64,000 nucleotides of DNA from Apoderus coryli (taxonomy: Eukaryota > Arthropoda > Insecta > Coleoptera > Attelabidae), in the NCBI GenBank assembly GCA_911728435.2, contig OU452209.1, forward strand, positions 12,382,869 through 12,446,868. The letters run 5' to 3'. The position numbers were made by a program, and so were the translations under genes. The notes under the pieces were generated by a model. It did not search any database. It saw only the letters and a list, made by a program, of their open reading frames with translations, and was not told where the DNA came from. How positions within the stretch are numbered: the first letter of the stretch is position 1; every line of letters starts with the position of its first letter. This document shows, piece after piece, positions 41,961-54,406 of this stretch.

Positions 41961-42316
41961 CCTTTTCACCTCAGACGACAGACGAATCTGACATGTTTAG
42001 CATTTAATATTAACTAAATTAAAAATAAAGCCTTTAGATTTCGAGTGTCGTACAAATATGATTTAATTTATTTACAAAGCAGATGCATCAAATCAATGGA
42101 CGTACAGCAAGATAATTTTGAGTCTTATTTGGGCTTTTAAATTCTCTAACCATTGGTACTAGTATATTTGAACCATACTGCACTTTGCAGTACACATAAT
42201 ACATATGTACCTATATGCTCGCGATTATTGATTGAATACAGAACAATAATCTCAATCTTTCGTAAAAATAATTTCCGGCGAACACAATTACGCAAAACAA
42301 TTATTATAACCCAATG

Positions 42317-42610
42317 TAATAATCAGCTAACATTGGTTTAACGTACAAAAGTCATAGATTCATGTTTCTCGTTCGTAACATTAATAACCTTCAGACATCG
42401 GTTTAATGTACAAAAGTCATAGATTAATGTTCATCGTTCGTAACATTAATAACCAGCTAACATCGGTTTTACGTATTGGAGACATAAACTAATCTTCATC
42501 GTTCGTAACATTAACAACCTGGTAACATCGTTTTAACGTACAGGAGTTATAAATTAATGTCCATCATTCGTAAGATCAATAACCGGCGAGCATAAATTTA
42601 TGTTCTTTAT
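42317..42610. repeat. 65-bp tandem repeat, about 4.5 copies
   Basis: The word CGTTCGTAACATTAA (or variant) recurs at 42370, 42435, 42500 and 42565, exactly 65 bp apart. Units share TAACATCGGTTTAACGTACA and AGTCATAGATTAATGTTCATC. No coding capacity is seen. Related but irregular sequence continues to about 42760. Confidence 0.9.
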
Positions 42611-43865
42611 TTATTAATTCAACGTACAGAATTCGCTACCGAATTTATGTACGAACGTTCATTGTATTAATGTCACCCATCATCGGCTCAAATTTAATGT
42701 TGACGTTCATTGATTTGAAGCACTTTTTTATTAATATCACGTACCTTTTCGGTTCAGTGAATAAAAGTCAAATCTCCAGAAAAATTAATTAAATAGAAAG
42801 CAATAACTATTGTCCAAACATGTTTCGGAACTCAATCTTGTTCCATCGTGCCGAAAAGAGAAACTTTACAAAATCAATATAGTGTATCCTTTAAATTTCT
42901 ATTGAGGTCTGGAAATAGGTACATCTATCGGTAAGCACACGGCAGTAATTAATTGTACTTTGAATAACTCATCATTTTTATGGAAAAAAAAATTGTCAAT
43001 TTTTGCTAGATTGAAGTTCATTCCTATACACACCAGGCTTGATAGTGATAACTGGCTGCAGAAATTTCATAGCATATTCTAGAACCCTGGCAGCTTGACG
43101 CAATCTAGTATAAACACTTAACGTAAAATTTATTATGCTCTTTAAAAGAGCCGTATATTCAAAGACCTATTCTTTTCTCGTCTCATAGCAACTATTAAAA
43201 TTTGAAACTACCTTTTTGTCCGTAAAATTTGTACGATATATCTATGAGAAGACTATTCCAACAAATAGGAAACCGTCACCAGTTTTACGGGCCGATTAAA
43301 AATTTAGAGAAAAACTTTACTGCAAATATAAGTAAAAGAAACGTTTCTATAAACGTCAAATAACTCTCTACTACTACTATCGAATGGGAGAGAAAAAAAA
43401 AAAAAGATTTGAACAGATCTGGATGAAGAGAAAAATATGAGAAAGAGAATTTAGTATGAAGAGGTGGGCAGCTGGGACAAAGGGTGGTTGTTCTCTCTTT
43501 GCCAATCTCATGAGACTGCGGACGTGACTTTGCCATAACATACACTGTAAATGTAGAGAGTTTTATAACACCGTCACATTTATACAAATTTAATACATTC
43601 CATTGCACCATATATGAACCTATCACTATTAGGTGAATAAGGCAAGTTCAAAAAACTCATTTTCGCAAATAAAGTAAATATAAAATTAATTAATGAAAAT
43701 GGAATAATTTGCATGTATCACAGTGGGGTTGCTCTAACAATATTTCGCAACACAATTGTTTCTCTTTTACTTTCCCGACCCAAAGGCAAAGTATTGTGAA
43801 CGCGCTAAATAAAAAATTGAGATAAAAAGGGATATAGCCATTTTCAAGTCCACTGAGACGATTAG
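42611..43865. other. Unassigned stretch
   Basis: No recognised gene. The 113-codon minus-strand frame at 43285-43626 is low-complexity Phe/Ser-rich and looks like chance. Confidence 0.35.
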
Positions 43866-44090
43866 AATAGAATAGAATAAGTATTTATTTCCGGTAAACA
43901 ATAATGTTACAGCAAATTTTCGCAAGTAATCAAAAGTATAAAAAAAGATAAGTAAATAAATAAATAATGCAACAGTGATAAAATTACCTTACCTAAAAAA
44001 CAATATAAATAAACTGTTGCCCTCGAGGCACGAATAGCACGAAAAGTGTAAAAGTAATAATTTTATGACCTTTTTGGCATTTATCTAAAT
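43866..44090 (-). mobile_element. Possible LINE 3' tail (TTCTA-repeat end)
   Basis: On the minus strand the block ends GGAAATAAATACTTATTCTA followed by further TTCTA units, a polyadenylation-like signal plus short tandem tail typical of LINE 3' ends. No coding part is visible. Confidence 0.35.
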
Positions 44091-45480
44091 TTAATAAATT
44101 TTTGTTTTGTTTTAGACATCAGCTATTTTTTTTTTTAAGTATCGGGTTTTGTGCCTTTTTCTTCTCTTTGGAGGAACTATTTATACGCAGATATTTTATA
44201 TTTCAGATCTAGGCCAAGTTCTTGAACCAAAATTAATTGATTTTTTTTAGTTTTATTATAAAATTTATTTTGCCCCCTTTTCTACTATTTACGAACGCCT
44301 ATGTAAACAAAATTGTTATGCTGCATGTTGTAGGTTATCCGTTAAGTGGTTTTTGAGTTATCACGGATAGAAATTTTTTCTGACTCTTTTATAGAATTTT
44401 CACGGACGCCTATGGAACATTAATTTTTGTCGTGTATTTTTAACACCAATTCAACTAGTTAAATATAAAATTTTTTACATTTTAATTTTTTTTTTTATTT
44501 TACCCCTTTTTTTACTATTTACGAACGCCTATGTAAATAAAAATTTTATGCTACATTTTTAGGTTATCTTATATGAAAGCTATATATAATTAGCCAATTT
44601 TTCTGGTATATTTGGGAAACATTTTTTTTTTAATTTTTGACCCTTTTTTAAGACTATTTTCGAACGCCTGTGTGAACTAATTCTTTTATGTAACATTTTT
44701 TAGGTTATATTCTATCACAACTATATAAAAAATTATTTTATATTTCGGATAAGTTTAAGAACTATGATTTTTTAAATTTTTGAAGCCTCTTTTAAACCCC
44801 TTGCCTACGCTCAATGTTAATGACCACCTATAAATATCCTGTAGTATTTTCGTACCAAATGTGGTTAAAATCCGTTAAGTGGTTTTTGAGTTATCACGGA
44901 TACAAATTTTTTCTGACCCTTTTATAGAATTTTCACGGACGCCTATGGTATATTAATTTTTGTCGTGTAGTTTTAACACCAATTCATCTAGTTAAATATA
45001 AAAGTTTTTACATTTTAATTTTTTTTTATTTTACCCCGTTTTCTACTATTTACGAACGCCTATGAAAGTAAGATATTCATGACACATTTTATAGGTTATA
45101 TTCTATCAAAACTATAAATAACTAGTTAATATTTCTGCTATTTTTAAGAAATACGTTTTTTTTTTAATCTTTTTTACCCCATTTTACACTATTTTCGAAC
45201 GCCAATGTGGTCTAATATTTTATGTTCAATATTTTAGGTTATATTCAATTAAATGCGCAAAAAATTATGCAGTATTTCCGATAAGTTTAAGAACTATGAA
45301 TTTTTTTAATTTTTGAACCCTCTTTTAAACCCTTTGCCTACGCTCAATGTTTCCCAAAATCTAATCAGCTCCTTGCCATGTCCAATAGTATTTTTGTACC
45401 AAATTTGGTTAAAATCTGTTACGCGGTTTTTGCGTTTTCGTGGATACAGACAGACAGACAGACAAACATTTTTTTAAAAC
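44091..45480. repeat. ~540-bp tandem repeat block ending in a GACA run
   Basis: GTTAAGTGGTTTTTGAGTTA occurs at 44341 and 44874 (533 bp apart), and a diverged version GTTACGCGGTTTTTGCGTTT at 45418 (544 bp on). Within units, TACGAACGCCTATG and TTTTACCCC-like words recur in imperfect sub-repeats (about 44288, 44520, 44655, 45050, 45195). The block ends with a GACA microsatellite at 45447-45468. There are no long open frames. It resembles tail sequences of insect non-autonomous elements. Confidence 0.8.
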
Positions 45481-47474
45481 TACTTATTTATGTATAAAAT
45501 GACCAAAAACAAGTATTTCCGGTGAAATTAAAAAAAAAAATATTTTTCATGAAGCTAATAGTCTCCATATATACATATATTACATATATATGATATGGAG
45601 AGCTAAAAAATAAATTGTATCATTAGGAGAAAGATTGTATAAACATTTGATTAAGATAAAAAAAAATACTCAATATCACTAAAAAAATACATAATATTAA
45701 ATTTTCTGCGACATAGACAAAAAAAATGATAATCACAATAAAAAATTACACAGCAACACAATATCACAAAAAAAATATATATTGGACTGGTATCTACAAA
45801 ATATTAAAGTAACAGGTCTTGGAGATATTCCTGCAGCGACTAGTACACCTTAATTTTCAGAAGCATTTTCAGACTGTTCGTAAACAATCTGCTACTCAAA
45901 TTTTTAAAGTGGTAGGGATTATATTGTAAATCATAGCTATTTCAAGACTATTTCCATATGAAAATCTGTCATATCTGTGTCGGTATGTATTCTTCCACGA
46001 TAGCGCTTAAACCAATTGAGCTAAATTTTGGTATTCCAGTTTTGGGGGAGTCCTAGGATGAACCCATTAGATTTTTCAGTGAAATCGCTTTATCCCTGTG
46101 ATAGGGGTGTACACAACTCTCAAATTTTTAAATAAGAGTAGGAGTCGAGTGATACATCATTTAAAAGCACTTTTTATCTGCTTCAAAGCAATAGGTTACC
46201 TTTGATATTCACCTCCATCATTCTCGAGAAACTTGCGATTAAAAGTTACAAATGTGTGTTCGCCTAATATTATGAATATGTGTATTTTCCACGAAAACGT
46301 CAAAAGTTATCCATAGGAAAGTATTATAATATTTGACAGATAATTACTTTGTTCATCTAAGATTCACCTCTTATACCGGGTGTTCCATTTTAAATAAAAA
46401 AGTTACTTGGAACTAAACTTTACGGTTATATAACTTATACTATTGGACACCCTGTATCTAGTATTGGAGGTTTTTTATATTTGGCGTAACATGTGATGAG
46501 TGAGTATATTTACCAGCTTAGACTGGCTGAAAAATAACAAACGGATACATGTGAATTTTGTCATTCAAATTATGTTTTATATAAATTAAAATATTTAAAA
46601 AACTGTCAGGTTTAGGTGAGATGTACACTAATGAAAGTTAGGTTTATTTTGAACGGGGAATCTGAAAATATATTCATATACGAGGCATTCTATTTAAAAA
46701 AATAACACACAACTCTAGTTAATTTCTTATATTTGGGACACCCTGTATATATTCACAATTTTTTTAAATTGTAACCATAAATAATTTCTATCGAACCCAT
46801 GAATAAAAAGGAAATTAAATAGTTTAGCCACACTATTCCGTGTCGTATGGCGATACTGTATAATGACGGTGAAAAAAAAATCATGAATATAAATATCAAT
46901 AATCAACTTTGTCATGCAGTGTATTTAATTAAAAAATTTATATTTTGCATATTGGGAAAAATAATTAAAAAAAAATGGAGATTTCCAGAGAGGCAACGTT
47001 GTAATGACTAACGAAGAGCGTAAAAGAAAGCTCGCAATTAAGGATTTAATAACACCCAAAGTACAGATAATTAAGCTGTTGAGTGCTTTTTGAGCTTATC
47101 GCTATTACAATTTTTTATTTATAATAGCAATAAAAGGGTTACATTTAGTAATTCATATTCATTAGCGGAATTTTCATGAGAATGTTCTCATGTAGCAGGC
47201 ATAGCGAAAAGAAACGAAAAACTTTAAAACGAGTTCTATTTTAGTGGATGAAAATAATATAAAATATGAATTTACATACTTTACCATTATTAAAATATTT
47301 AACAGATTAAGAGCTCTTTTAGACGAGGATACTATATGGGAGATACTGTGTGAAGATACAGAATTGTGCCCAAAGCAGCTGTAGTGTCCTTATGGAGCAG
47401 GATTGATGGTTTCTGAATGAACAGGAGACGGGAGATATATTTATCACTCTGGCTATCATGCTTTATATCATACA
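45481..47474. other. Unassigned stretch with hairpin and terminal-repeat-like boxes
   Basis: A near-perfect AT-rich hairpin (CTCCATAT...ATATGGAG) lies at about 45558-45600. TACAGGGTG-type boxes lie at about 46376 (ACCGGGTGTTCC), 46448 (CACCCTGTATC) and 46738 (CACCCTGTATA), suggesting small non-autonomous elements. No coding sequence recognised. Confidence 0.45.
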
Positions 47475-48140
47475 AGGTGGTCCAATTTAAAAAGGGGACA
47501 CTTTGGAGCAGACAGAGAACCACAAAATAATGTCAGTTTGTATTATAAACTATACCTATTCGGAAAATGCATAGTTACAATGTTTATTAAAAATTTTAAA
47601 TTTAATATTTTTAAAACTACTTTAGATATTTAAATGAAATTTGGCACGTTTGGATAGATAATTTAGATACATCTTTTCACGAAGAAATTATTATTTGACT
47701 TCTACCAATGGCGTGCGTACGGACCAATTTTCGCACAATTTTAATGAAAAATATGATACGCCACTGATTTTTTTAGATGCAAAAATGATTTCTAGAATCC
47801 GTGTTCAGTTTACAACAAAAAAAGGCTCTTTACTTTTTTTGGTTTAATACGCCGTTTGTAAGGAAAAAATTAAAATAGCTACTGATTTCTGAAAAAAAAT
47901 AAACAAAAACGAAAATAAGAAATTTAATGGGTGGCTGTAAACAACAATAACAAAATGAAAGAAAATTAGAGGTAAAATCACAAAAATTGCTCGAAATGTT
48001 TGTAGTTCACCAACCTCAATAAATTTTCGACATCTTTTGACTAACGCATTTATTGCAGCAGATACTTCATGCGGATTTCGTCGCATAGCATTGCAGGCTT
48101 GAGGAATTCTTAAAATTAAATCTTTTACAATCAGCATATC
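47475..48140 (-). pseudogene. IS630-like transposase C-terminus with 3' tail (dispersed repeat copy 2)
   Basis: The minus strand from about 48140 reads RIPQACNAMRRNPHEVSAA and NALVKRCRKFIEVGELQTF, matching the C-terminus of insect IS630-like transposases (RIRxACxxI...xxxALxRRCxxCIExxGxxFEHLL), with the last residues decayed. The following 47945-47475 segment is the dispersed repeat also found at 340-818 and ends in a CCTTGTATGA-type terminus. At its upstream edge (about 48140-48150) it abuts copia gag on the same strand, so one element is nested in or fused to the other. Confidence 0.65.
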
Positions 48141-48149
48141 GAATTAAAA

Positions 48150-48457
48150 CCAACTCTCGAGAAACTTTTCGATTCGTAAACCTGGTCAAGACGTGACTAA
48201 ACTTCTTTACCAGTTTTCAAGCTTAGAATTGGAGTATTGATGTGACTTTTCACACGAGACACAATAGCTGCTAATGCCCGTTTATTCATCTTTTCGTCAC
48301 TCTTACTCCTATCGACGTAATCCCACAACTCACAGTTAAAGAGATGTATCTTCATGCTGTACTTCCAATCCATATAATTGGCACTGCCTTTTAACTTTTC
48401 AAAAGATGCTGGGACTGATGTGTTTACACCAACTGACATTCTACCAGTCTTCACCAC
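48150..48457 (-). pseudogene. Copia-type gag N-terminal fragment
   Basis: From an ATG-like start near 48437-48457 the minus strand reads VPASFEKLKGSANYMDWKYS, then MKIHLFNCELWDYVD and RALAAIVSRVKSHINTPILS, followed by a stop and LDQVYESKSFSR. This is the start of Gag from Ty1/copia elements (FxxLxGxxNYxxWxxxMxxxLxxxxLWxxV ... AxxxIxxxVxxxxxxxIxxxxTAKEVWxxLxxxYES). Only about 100 codons remain and the frame has an in-frame stop. The rest is lost at the junction with the IS630-like tail. Confidence 0.8.
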
Positions 48458-50814
48458 TTTTTATATTTCAAAGAATTCCACAAACAACACAGAAACAGTA
48501 AATAAATATTGATTTACAGCTCTGGGCCCATAACCTGATACAATGAGTTAAAATGCACAGTTCAAGGAGTAATAAATGTGTATCTTTAGTTTTGTTAATA
48601 TGACAACTACCTATAGGTATATCAAATTATATTGACAATTATGTACATCAAAAAAGTTTATCAAAATCCGTCAAAAGCTACAAAAGTGACAAATTTAGTC
48701 CTTAACGTATGCATATTCTTAGTAAAAAAAAATCTAAAAGAAACTTTTTCTTATATTTCTTGTTAGGTCCAGGGATATGCAATATTATTTTTTTCTCGAA
48801 AACTTCGCATAATCCAAAAAAAAACAAAAATGTTAGTTGTATTTTTGGTTGCATCAAAAAAAGAATACACTGGTGTACATTTTTTTATCAAAAAAATCAG
48901 TTAAAGCTTCATAAATTCAACCATGCTAGGACTACATTAGACCCTTAACACTACATAACACTGCCGAATCGCAACAAAATTGGATAAACGATATTCAAGA
49001 TGCTTATGAAAAACCATTTTTTTAAGTTTGTATGATGCGAACGAAGCTTTTGACGACCCATGTTTATATGAACTTTTTGTTTAAAAGACATACCCCAGTC
49101 ATTTGAAAAAGCGCGCCATTTTGTAGTTCACCATTTTAAAATGACCAGATAACTAAAAAAGTTTGTTTGCCTTCATCAGTGCTATATTTTGTGTAATTCT
49201 TGTAATAATAGTATTTAAGTTAGTTAGGACTTGGTACACAACTTATTACTTTCAGATATTTTGTGTTTTATTTTTCAAAATGTCTAAAAAATTATTTTTT
49301 TACTATATATACGGAATTTGCTAAAATTTAGTTTCTAACTATTAACTAATAAAGTTCAAACTAATTACTAGGAGTTATAATATTATAATCTGAAAATAAA
49401 CACATAAAATACAATACAAAATCTCTTTTTTATTTTTGTTTTCGTTTTATCTTACTGGGGTATGACATACCCCACCACACAGGTTTTTCAAATTTTTGCA
49501 GCACACAGTCGCCGGTTTAAGTATTTGCCTAGTATTTGGGTGTGAAGTTTGTTATGTAAGAAATATAAATAACTAATTATGGGCGAGAGTAACAAAAGCT
49601 TTGGCTGAATCGAGAAACCACATAGAGAAATTTAGCGTTCATGAAAACACAAATGTATCTCTTGCATTACTTTTAATTTAAGCTAAAAACGTTAATAATT
49701 TTAACAAAATTTCTCCACACCACGAAAACCACCAAAATTGCCTATACATTAAAACAAAATAATAGGACTCAACCATAAAGAATAGCAAAATAATAGATTT
49801 AAAAGCAGTGTTCCATTACGGTATATGGCATGAATGCGAATTGACAAATAGTACAAATTCATTATACCGTAATTGAAATGATTATCTAGTAATGTCAGTA
49901 TATTTAAATGCCTCATTAACATGTAGTAAACGTCGAATAAATGTTTGGTATGGGCCATTTGGTTTAATTGTTCATAGAAAATTTCTCGCTGTTTGTACTC
50001 CCTGTTTTGTGAATGATATTTTCAATATTATAATGGATATACAGATTGTGGTGGAGAATGTAAAACATGCCTATCAAAACCATTTGCACTAGAGTCATGT
50101 TGCGTGTGGGTGGATAATATTGTACTTTATAATATCTATTATATACATTATCAATAGAAATGTATCTAAATGGAAAAATAAATGTCGATAAACACAATTA
50201 AAATTAAATTTAGGACTGCTAATGGTTGTTCCAAAATAATGAAAGTCATTAGGTATATAGAAAAATTATTCATTAAAAAAAAAAGAAGGGACAACACATC
50301 ACATCACCAAACTTTCATTCATCTTAACTGCCTTCAATAATCCTTTGGATCATAGCTTGAGAAGCTGAGAAAGAACAATGAACAATGCGAAGCTGGAAAA
50401 CCAAATGGAATTAAGCTGCGTGAAGAAGACAAGAAGGCGGAAGAATCAGTAAAAACCCTCGGCAAAACTTTAGGCAGAAACAAAAACAAAAAAAAGTTGT
50501 GTCGCCCCAACAAACCAAACTAGAATTAAGGGAAATATGAAGAAGACATAAACCTCAAGTTCAAAGCAACGTGAGTTGCAAAATCAAGCCGATACGTTCG
50601 ATAGAAGATAATCTTCCTGTCCATGTAATAAAGACAGTAAACAAAAGAGAACCATTTATAATAATAATATTATGTATCAATTGTAGAATAATTGGTACCT
50701 CGTGATTGTGATTATCCCCAGCTTCTGATTCGGCTTTAGTAAAGGTTGATTCTGCACTTTTATTCAACCAACACATTATAGATATTTGTCTTGAGGTCAA
50801 ACTCGTGATTCCGT
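48458..50814. other. Unassigned AT-rich stretch
   Basis: No recognised gene. Open frames of 65-95 codons on both strands have no domains. Short A-rich low-complexity sequence occurs near 50270-50500. Confidence 0.35.
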
Positions 50815-51290
50815 AGCGTTGACTGTCTGACATCGGTGTATCATGCAATGGTAAGAACTAAATTAGAGTATGCGTCGATGGTTTGGTCACCGATTTATCG
50901 TGGTCACATTAACAGAATGGAGAGATTGCAGCGCAAATTTTAAAAAAAATCTGCTTCCGAATAGACGGACGTTTTCCTGCGAGAGGAGTTGCTGGATAAG
51001 TTCAACTTCGACTTCTTGGAGTACCGAAGGGCAGTCAACTCACTGCAACTTCACCATAGATGCATGGCTTATAAGCAACCAATTATTCGTCGGACTCTCT
51101 GTTGCATGTGTCACAATTGTGTGAATTTAATGTATTGTATTATTGTGTATTTTGTTTATATTTTGTACAGAAGCCATTGTCATTTGTACATATTAGCATA
51201 AGTTTAGTGTTGTATTTGCTCTTTGTATTTTGTTAATATTAATTAGAATTGGGCACTGCCGTGAACAAGTAATGAAAAAATAAAAACAAA
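50815..51290 (+). pseudogene. LINE ORF2 C-terminal relic with 3' UTR
   Basis: The plus strand reads YHAMVRTKLEYASMVWSPIY, then RMERLQRKF; after frame changes ELLDKFNFDFLEYRRAVNS and LQLHHRCMAYK. This is the thumb/C-terminal region of a jockey/CR1-like LINE protein (LVRSxLEYASxVWSP...RxxxIERxQRxFxR...LExRRxxxxLxFLYKL). A T-rich 3' untranslated part with an A-rich end at about 51280-51296 follows. The copy is 5' truncated and frameshifted. Confidence 0.8.
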
Positions 51291-51889
51291 AAAAAATCAA
51301 CTGCAAGACAAACAAAATGAAATAATGAAACTAAGAGAGAAATATTAATTATGTATAGCATTCTAGTTGAAAAACATCTCAATTTACTACGAAGCTCTCT
51401 CTATCCGACACCACAATTTAATTTAACTTTTTTAATAATGCCATGAATAATAATTCATTACATGTACCATAGTGTATAATGGGAAATTGTACTTCTAGCA
51501 CCATTTGCGTCCGGCCGGGTAAGTTTCTTGCACACTCAGTGACTCTCAACTCTCCGTGTTGGTGCTGTGTGCTTCAACCTAATTTATCGTGAAAGTGAAT
51601 TATAGAAGTTAAACTTCTACTAAAATTGGTGTGTCCGCACTAAATTGTAAGTGAACTATCTCTATCTTCCTCTAACTCACACTCGCAGCATTGTACAAAC
51701 ACGTAATAAAGTAAAGTTCGGGCTCAGCTTATAGGTGTGAAGTCATACGAGATAATGACTAGACAAAAAATATTTATCACAGGTCAGGAATGGTTCAGAG
51801 GGTTATTATAAAATTAAAATAATCTATAAATTGAATTATTATTTAGATTATGGTTCTGGTACATATCGTCAGGTTACTGTAAAAACAAG
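51291..51889. other. Unassigned stretch
   Basis: A GC-richer part at 51500-51660 contains two donor-like sites (GGGTAAGTTT and TTGTAAGTGA) and could be a leader exon of some transcript, but nothing else supports a gene. Confidence 0.25.
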
Positions 51890-52850
51890 ATAACTCCATT
51901 ATTCCAATCGTTGGACTTTTAGAATCAAAGAAAACCATGATGGGAGTATTGCACGATATAAAGCTAGATTGGTTGCAAAAGAATACTCTCAAAAGAAAGG
52001 AATTGATTTTTATGAAACGTTTTCACCCGTAGCAAGATTTGACACTATACGAACACTTTTAGCTGTTACAGCCTTCGAAAATTTAATTCTAAAACAATTT
52101 GATGTTAAAACCGCTTTTTTATATAGTTTTTTAAATGAAGAGATTTATATCTAACAGCCAGAAGGTTTTGAAAATGGTACTAATCAAGTCTGCAAGTTAA
52201 ATATAAGTTTATATGGGTTAAAACAAGCTCCAAGATGTTGGAATCAGCGTTTAAGTGAATTTTTATCTAACCTTGGCAGAGTACAGCTGATCCATGTCTA
52301 TTTTTTAGAAGAAAGCCACAAAAGTTAATTGTAGCTTTTTACGTTGATGATGGTTTAATAGCAAGTGTTGCTGAGGGTGCCATAGAAGAATTTAAAATAA
52401 AACTGGAGTCAGAATTTCAGATAACCTATGGAGAAGTTACTAGTTTTCTTGGAATTGAAGTTAAGCAATTGAAACACGGAATTTCCATAAACTCAACAAT
52501 CTTATGTAGATCGTATCTTAGATAAACTTGGCGTAAATGAAGCTTTTCCAGTTGCAGTTCCAATAGAAAAATATAACATTCAAAATGCCGAATCAGATTG
52601 TTTTGAGGATAAAACAAAGTTCTAGTCTGCAGTAGGAAGCTTAATTTATTTAGGGGTAGGAACGAGGCCGGATATAGCTTTTGCTGTAAACTATATTTTA
52701 CAGTATATGGCAAATCCAAAGAAAAGTGATTGGCAAGCAGTTAAACGAATTTTTAAATACATTTGTGGTACGAAGAACTTTGGACTGGATCAAAGAAACG
52801 AAGCCCTCGTACTTGAATTCTATTGTGACGCAGATTTTGCTGGTGATGTG
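51890..52850 (+). pseudogene. Copia-type reverse transcriptase/RNase H relic
   Basis: The plus strand reads [20 protein letters not shown], then [32 protein letters not shown], a stop, PEGFENG, LYGLKQAPRCWNQRL, a frame change with a YVDD-equivalent near 52340, then VDRILDKLGVNEAF, a stop, SAVGSLIYLGVGTRPDIAFA and DADFAGD. This is the reverse transcriptase through start of RNase H of a Ty1/copia element (ARLVAKGxxQxxGxDFxETFSPVA ... DVKTAFLxGxL ... YGLKQAPRxW ... GxLxYxxxxTRPDI). Frameshifts and at least three stops break it, and both ends are missing. It lies 3.5 kb from the copia gag piece but on the opposite strand, so the two are not one intact element. Confidence 0.9.
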
Positions 52851-53837
52851 AATAATAATAATTTCAAAGTATAACCCTTAATGACTTTTGTCATAGATAA
52901 GAATTGGTACGACAAAACAACTGGGAAATCCCGCAGTGATTTCTTGTTAATATAATATGTATAATAACGAGTGGCTAGTGGCGTATCTAAAATGTGTAAA
53001 AAAGGGCAAAAGCGTGTGCGAGTTAACTTAAAGTTACGCCAAAGGCATAACAACAGTGCTGTATATATGCAAAATTTCCTTTTTGCTACATCTCAACGGG
53101 TACTTTGCTGAATGTGGTAAAATAACGTATTTTATCAATTAATTTAGGTCTACAAAAGTTGATTTTGTGTGTGAGGCAGTTTGATCGCTTTTAAGTCACA
53201 CTGTGCAAAGGTTAGGTTGTGCCCAAGATCTAAGTCTCTCTTAATTTACAAAAAAAAAACACCAATTTGATGGAAGTTTAGATCACATTTCGTATAAACA
53301 ATGAATTTCTAGGATTTGATGCTTCAGAGGCTTCAGGTTGTATAGATAGCATCTAACGTGCCAATTAGATTAGTTACACACTAATGATAAAATAATTAGT
53401 CAAAACATGCGCTGTGATGGTAATGTTCTTACCGAAATCACATCAACACGAACGTGCTATATTTGTGGTACATCCTCTACATATTTTAATTCAATTGATG
53501 AATTGATCAGCAGGAAAATAATTTAGAGAAGTAGACCATAAACTTAAGCTCTTAGCACACAAAAGCAAAATTTTTAACTATGGCTATGACAACAAACACA
53601 ATTATGGCGCTTGTTTCTTAGCCCACGAAGTAACAACCGTTTTGTTAAAATAAATTAACATTTTTCCTCATCCATCCATCCATCCAAAGATAGGCCTGTT
53701 ATACATGGTCGTAAAGTTCTTGTAATGCTCAATTAAACGACGACGTATAAATATAGTGGCCATGACAAATATCAAAGTTGGTTGTGATTGAAAATCTAGA
53801 GGTCCTTGGTAACTAAGACAAAACTAGTAAATTATAG
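52851..53837. other. Unassigned stretch
   Basis: No recognised gene; a short ATCC repeat lies near 53670. Confidence 0.35.
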
Positions 53838-54068
53838 AAATAAAACACGTGAAACTCAAAGTCAAATCCATATATAATTAAAAACAAAAGCAGGAACTCG
53901 TTTCGGCTATACAGCCATCATCAGCCTAAAAAATAAACGAAGAAAAGAAAAAGCAAAGGAAAAGGGTAACGTTTAGGTATTTTTTAGTGTGATGCATAGC
54001 CGAAACTAGTTCCTGCTTTTATTCTTAATTATATGGATTTGACTTTGAGTTTCACGTGTTTTATTTCT
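53838..54068. repeat. Foldback repeat, arms ~85 bp
   Basis: The left arm at about 53838-53925 and right arm at about 53985-54068 are near-perfect reverse complements, sharing ACACGTGAAACTCAAAGTCA, AATCCATATA and AGCAGGAACTNGTTTCGGCT. The loop holds CCATCATCAGCCT. The GTTTCGGCTATACAGCCATC core resembles motifs in the other foldbacks (4218-4548, 36779-36980). No coding sequence. Confidence 0.9.
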
Positions 54069-54406
54069 AAATAAATTACGGATCCACTTGGAGTTGATAT
54101 GGATAAAATCTACGAAAACTACTAAAGTTTATTAGATGGCGAGGATATTGCAACACAATTTGTTTTTACCCGTGCAGTTACTTTTACCTGCGACACCCTG
54201 TATATCATGGGAATAAATCCATATTTCCTACGCGCAATGAAACGGACACACTGTACCCCTAAAAAGAGCCTGTGATCTTGCAACGTCACTCACAAAAAAT
54301 GTCACCCACCATTTACTTGTAGATATTTTCGATGTTATCTCTTCATATTTTATTTTTAGCCTTCCCCCATTTTAAGAACACCTACTAATCCTTTTCTTGG
54401 AAATAT
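54069..54406. other. Unassigned spacer
   Basis: Contains a CACCCTGTATATC box near 54194; nothing else recognised. Confidence 0.35.

Noticed and set aside
42317..42610. CRISPR-like array in the 65-bp repeats
   Set aside because: Units are continuous tandem repeats without unique spacers, in a eukaryotic context.
43285..43626. 113-codon membrane-like frame
   Set aside because: Low-complexity Phe/Leu/Ser content comes from purine-rich DNA read in reverse; no homology recognised.
48197..52850. Copia gag and copia RT as one element
   Set aside because: They lie on opposite strands with unrelated sequence between and no LTRs were seen.
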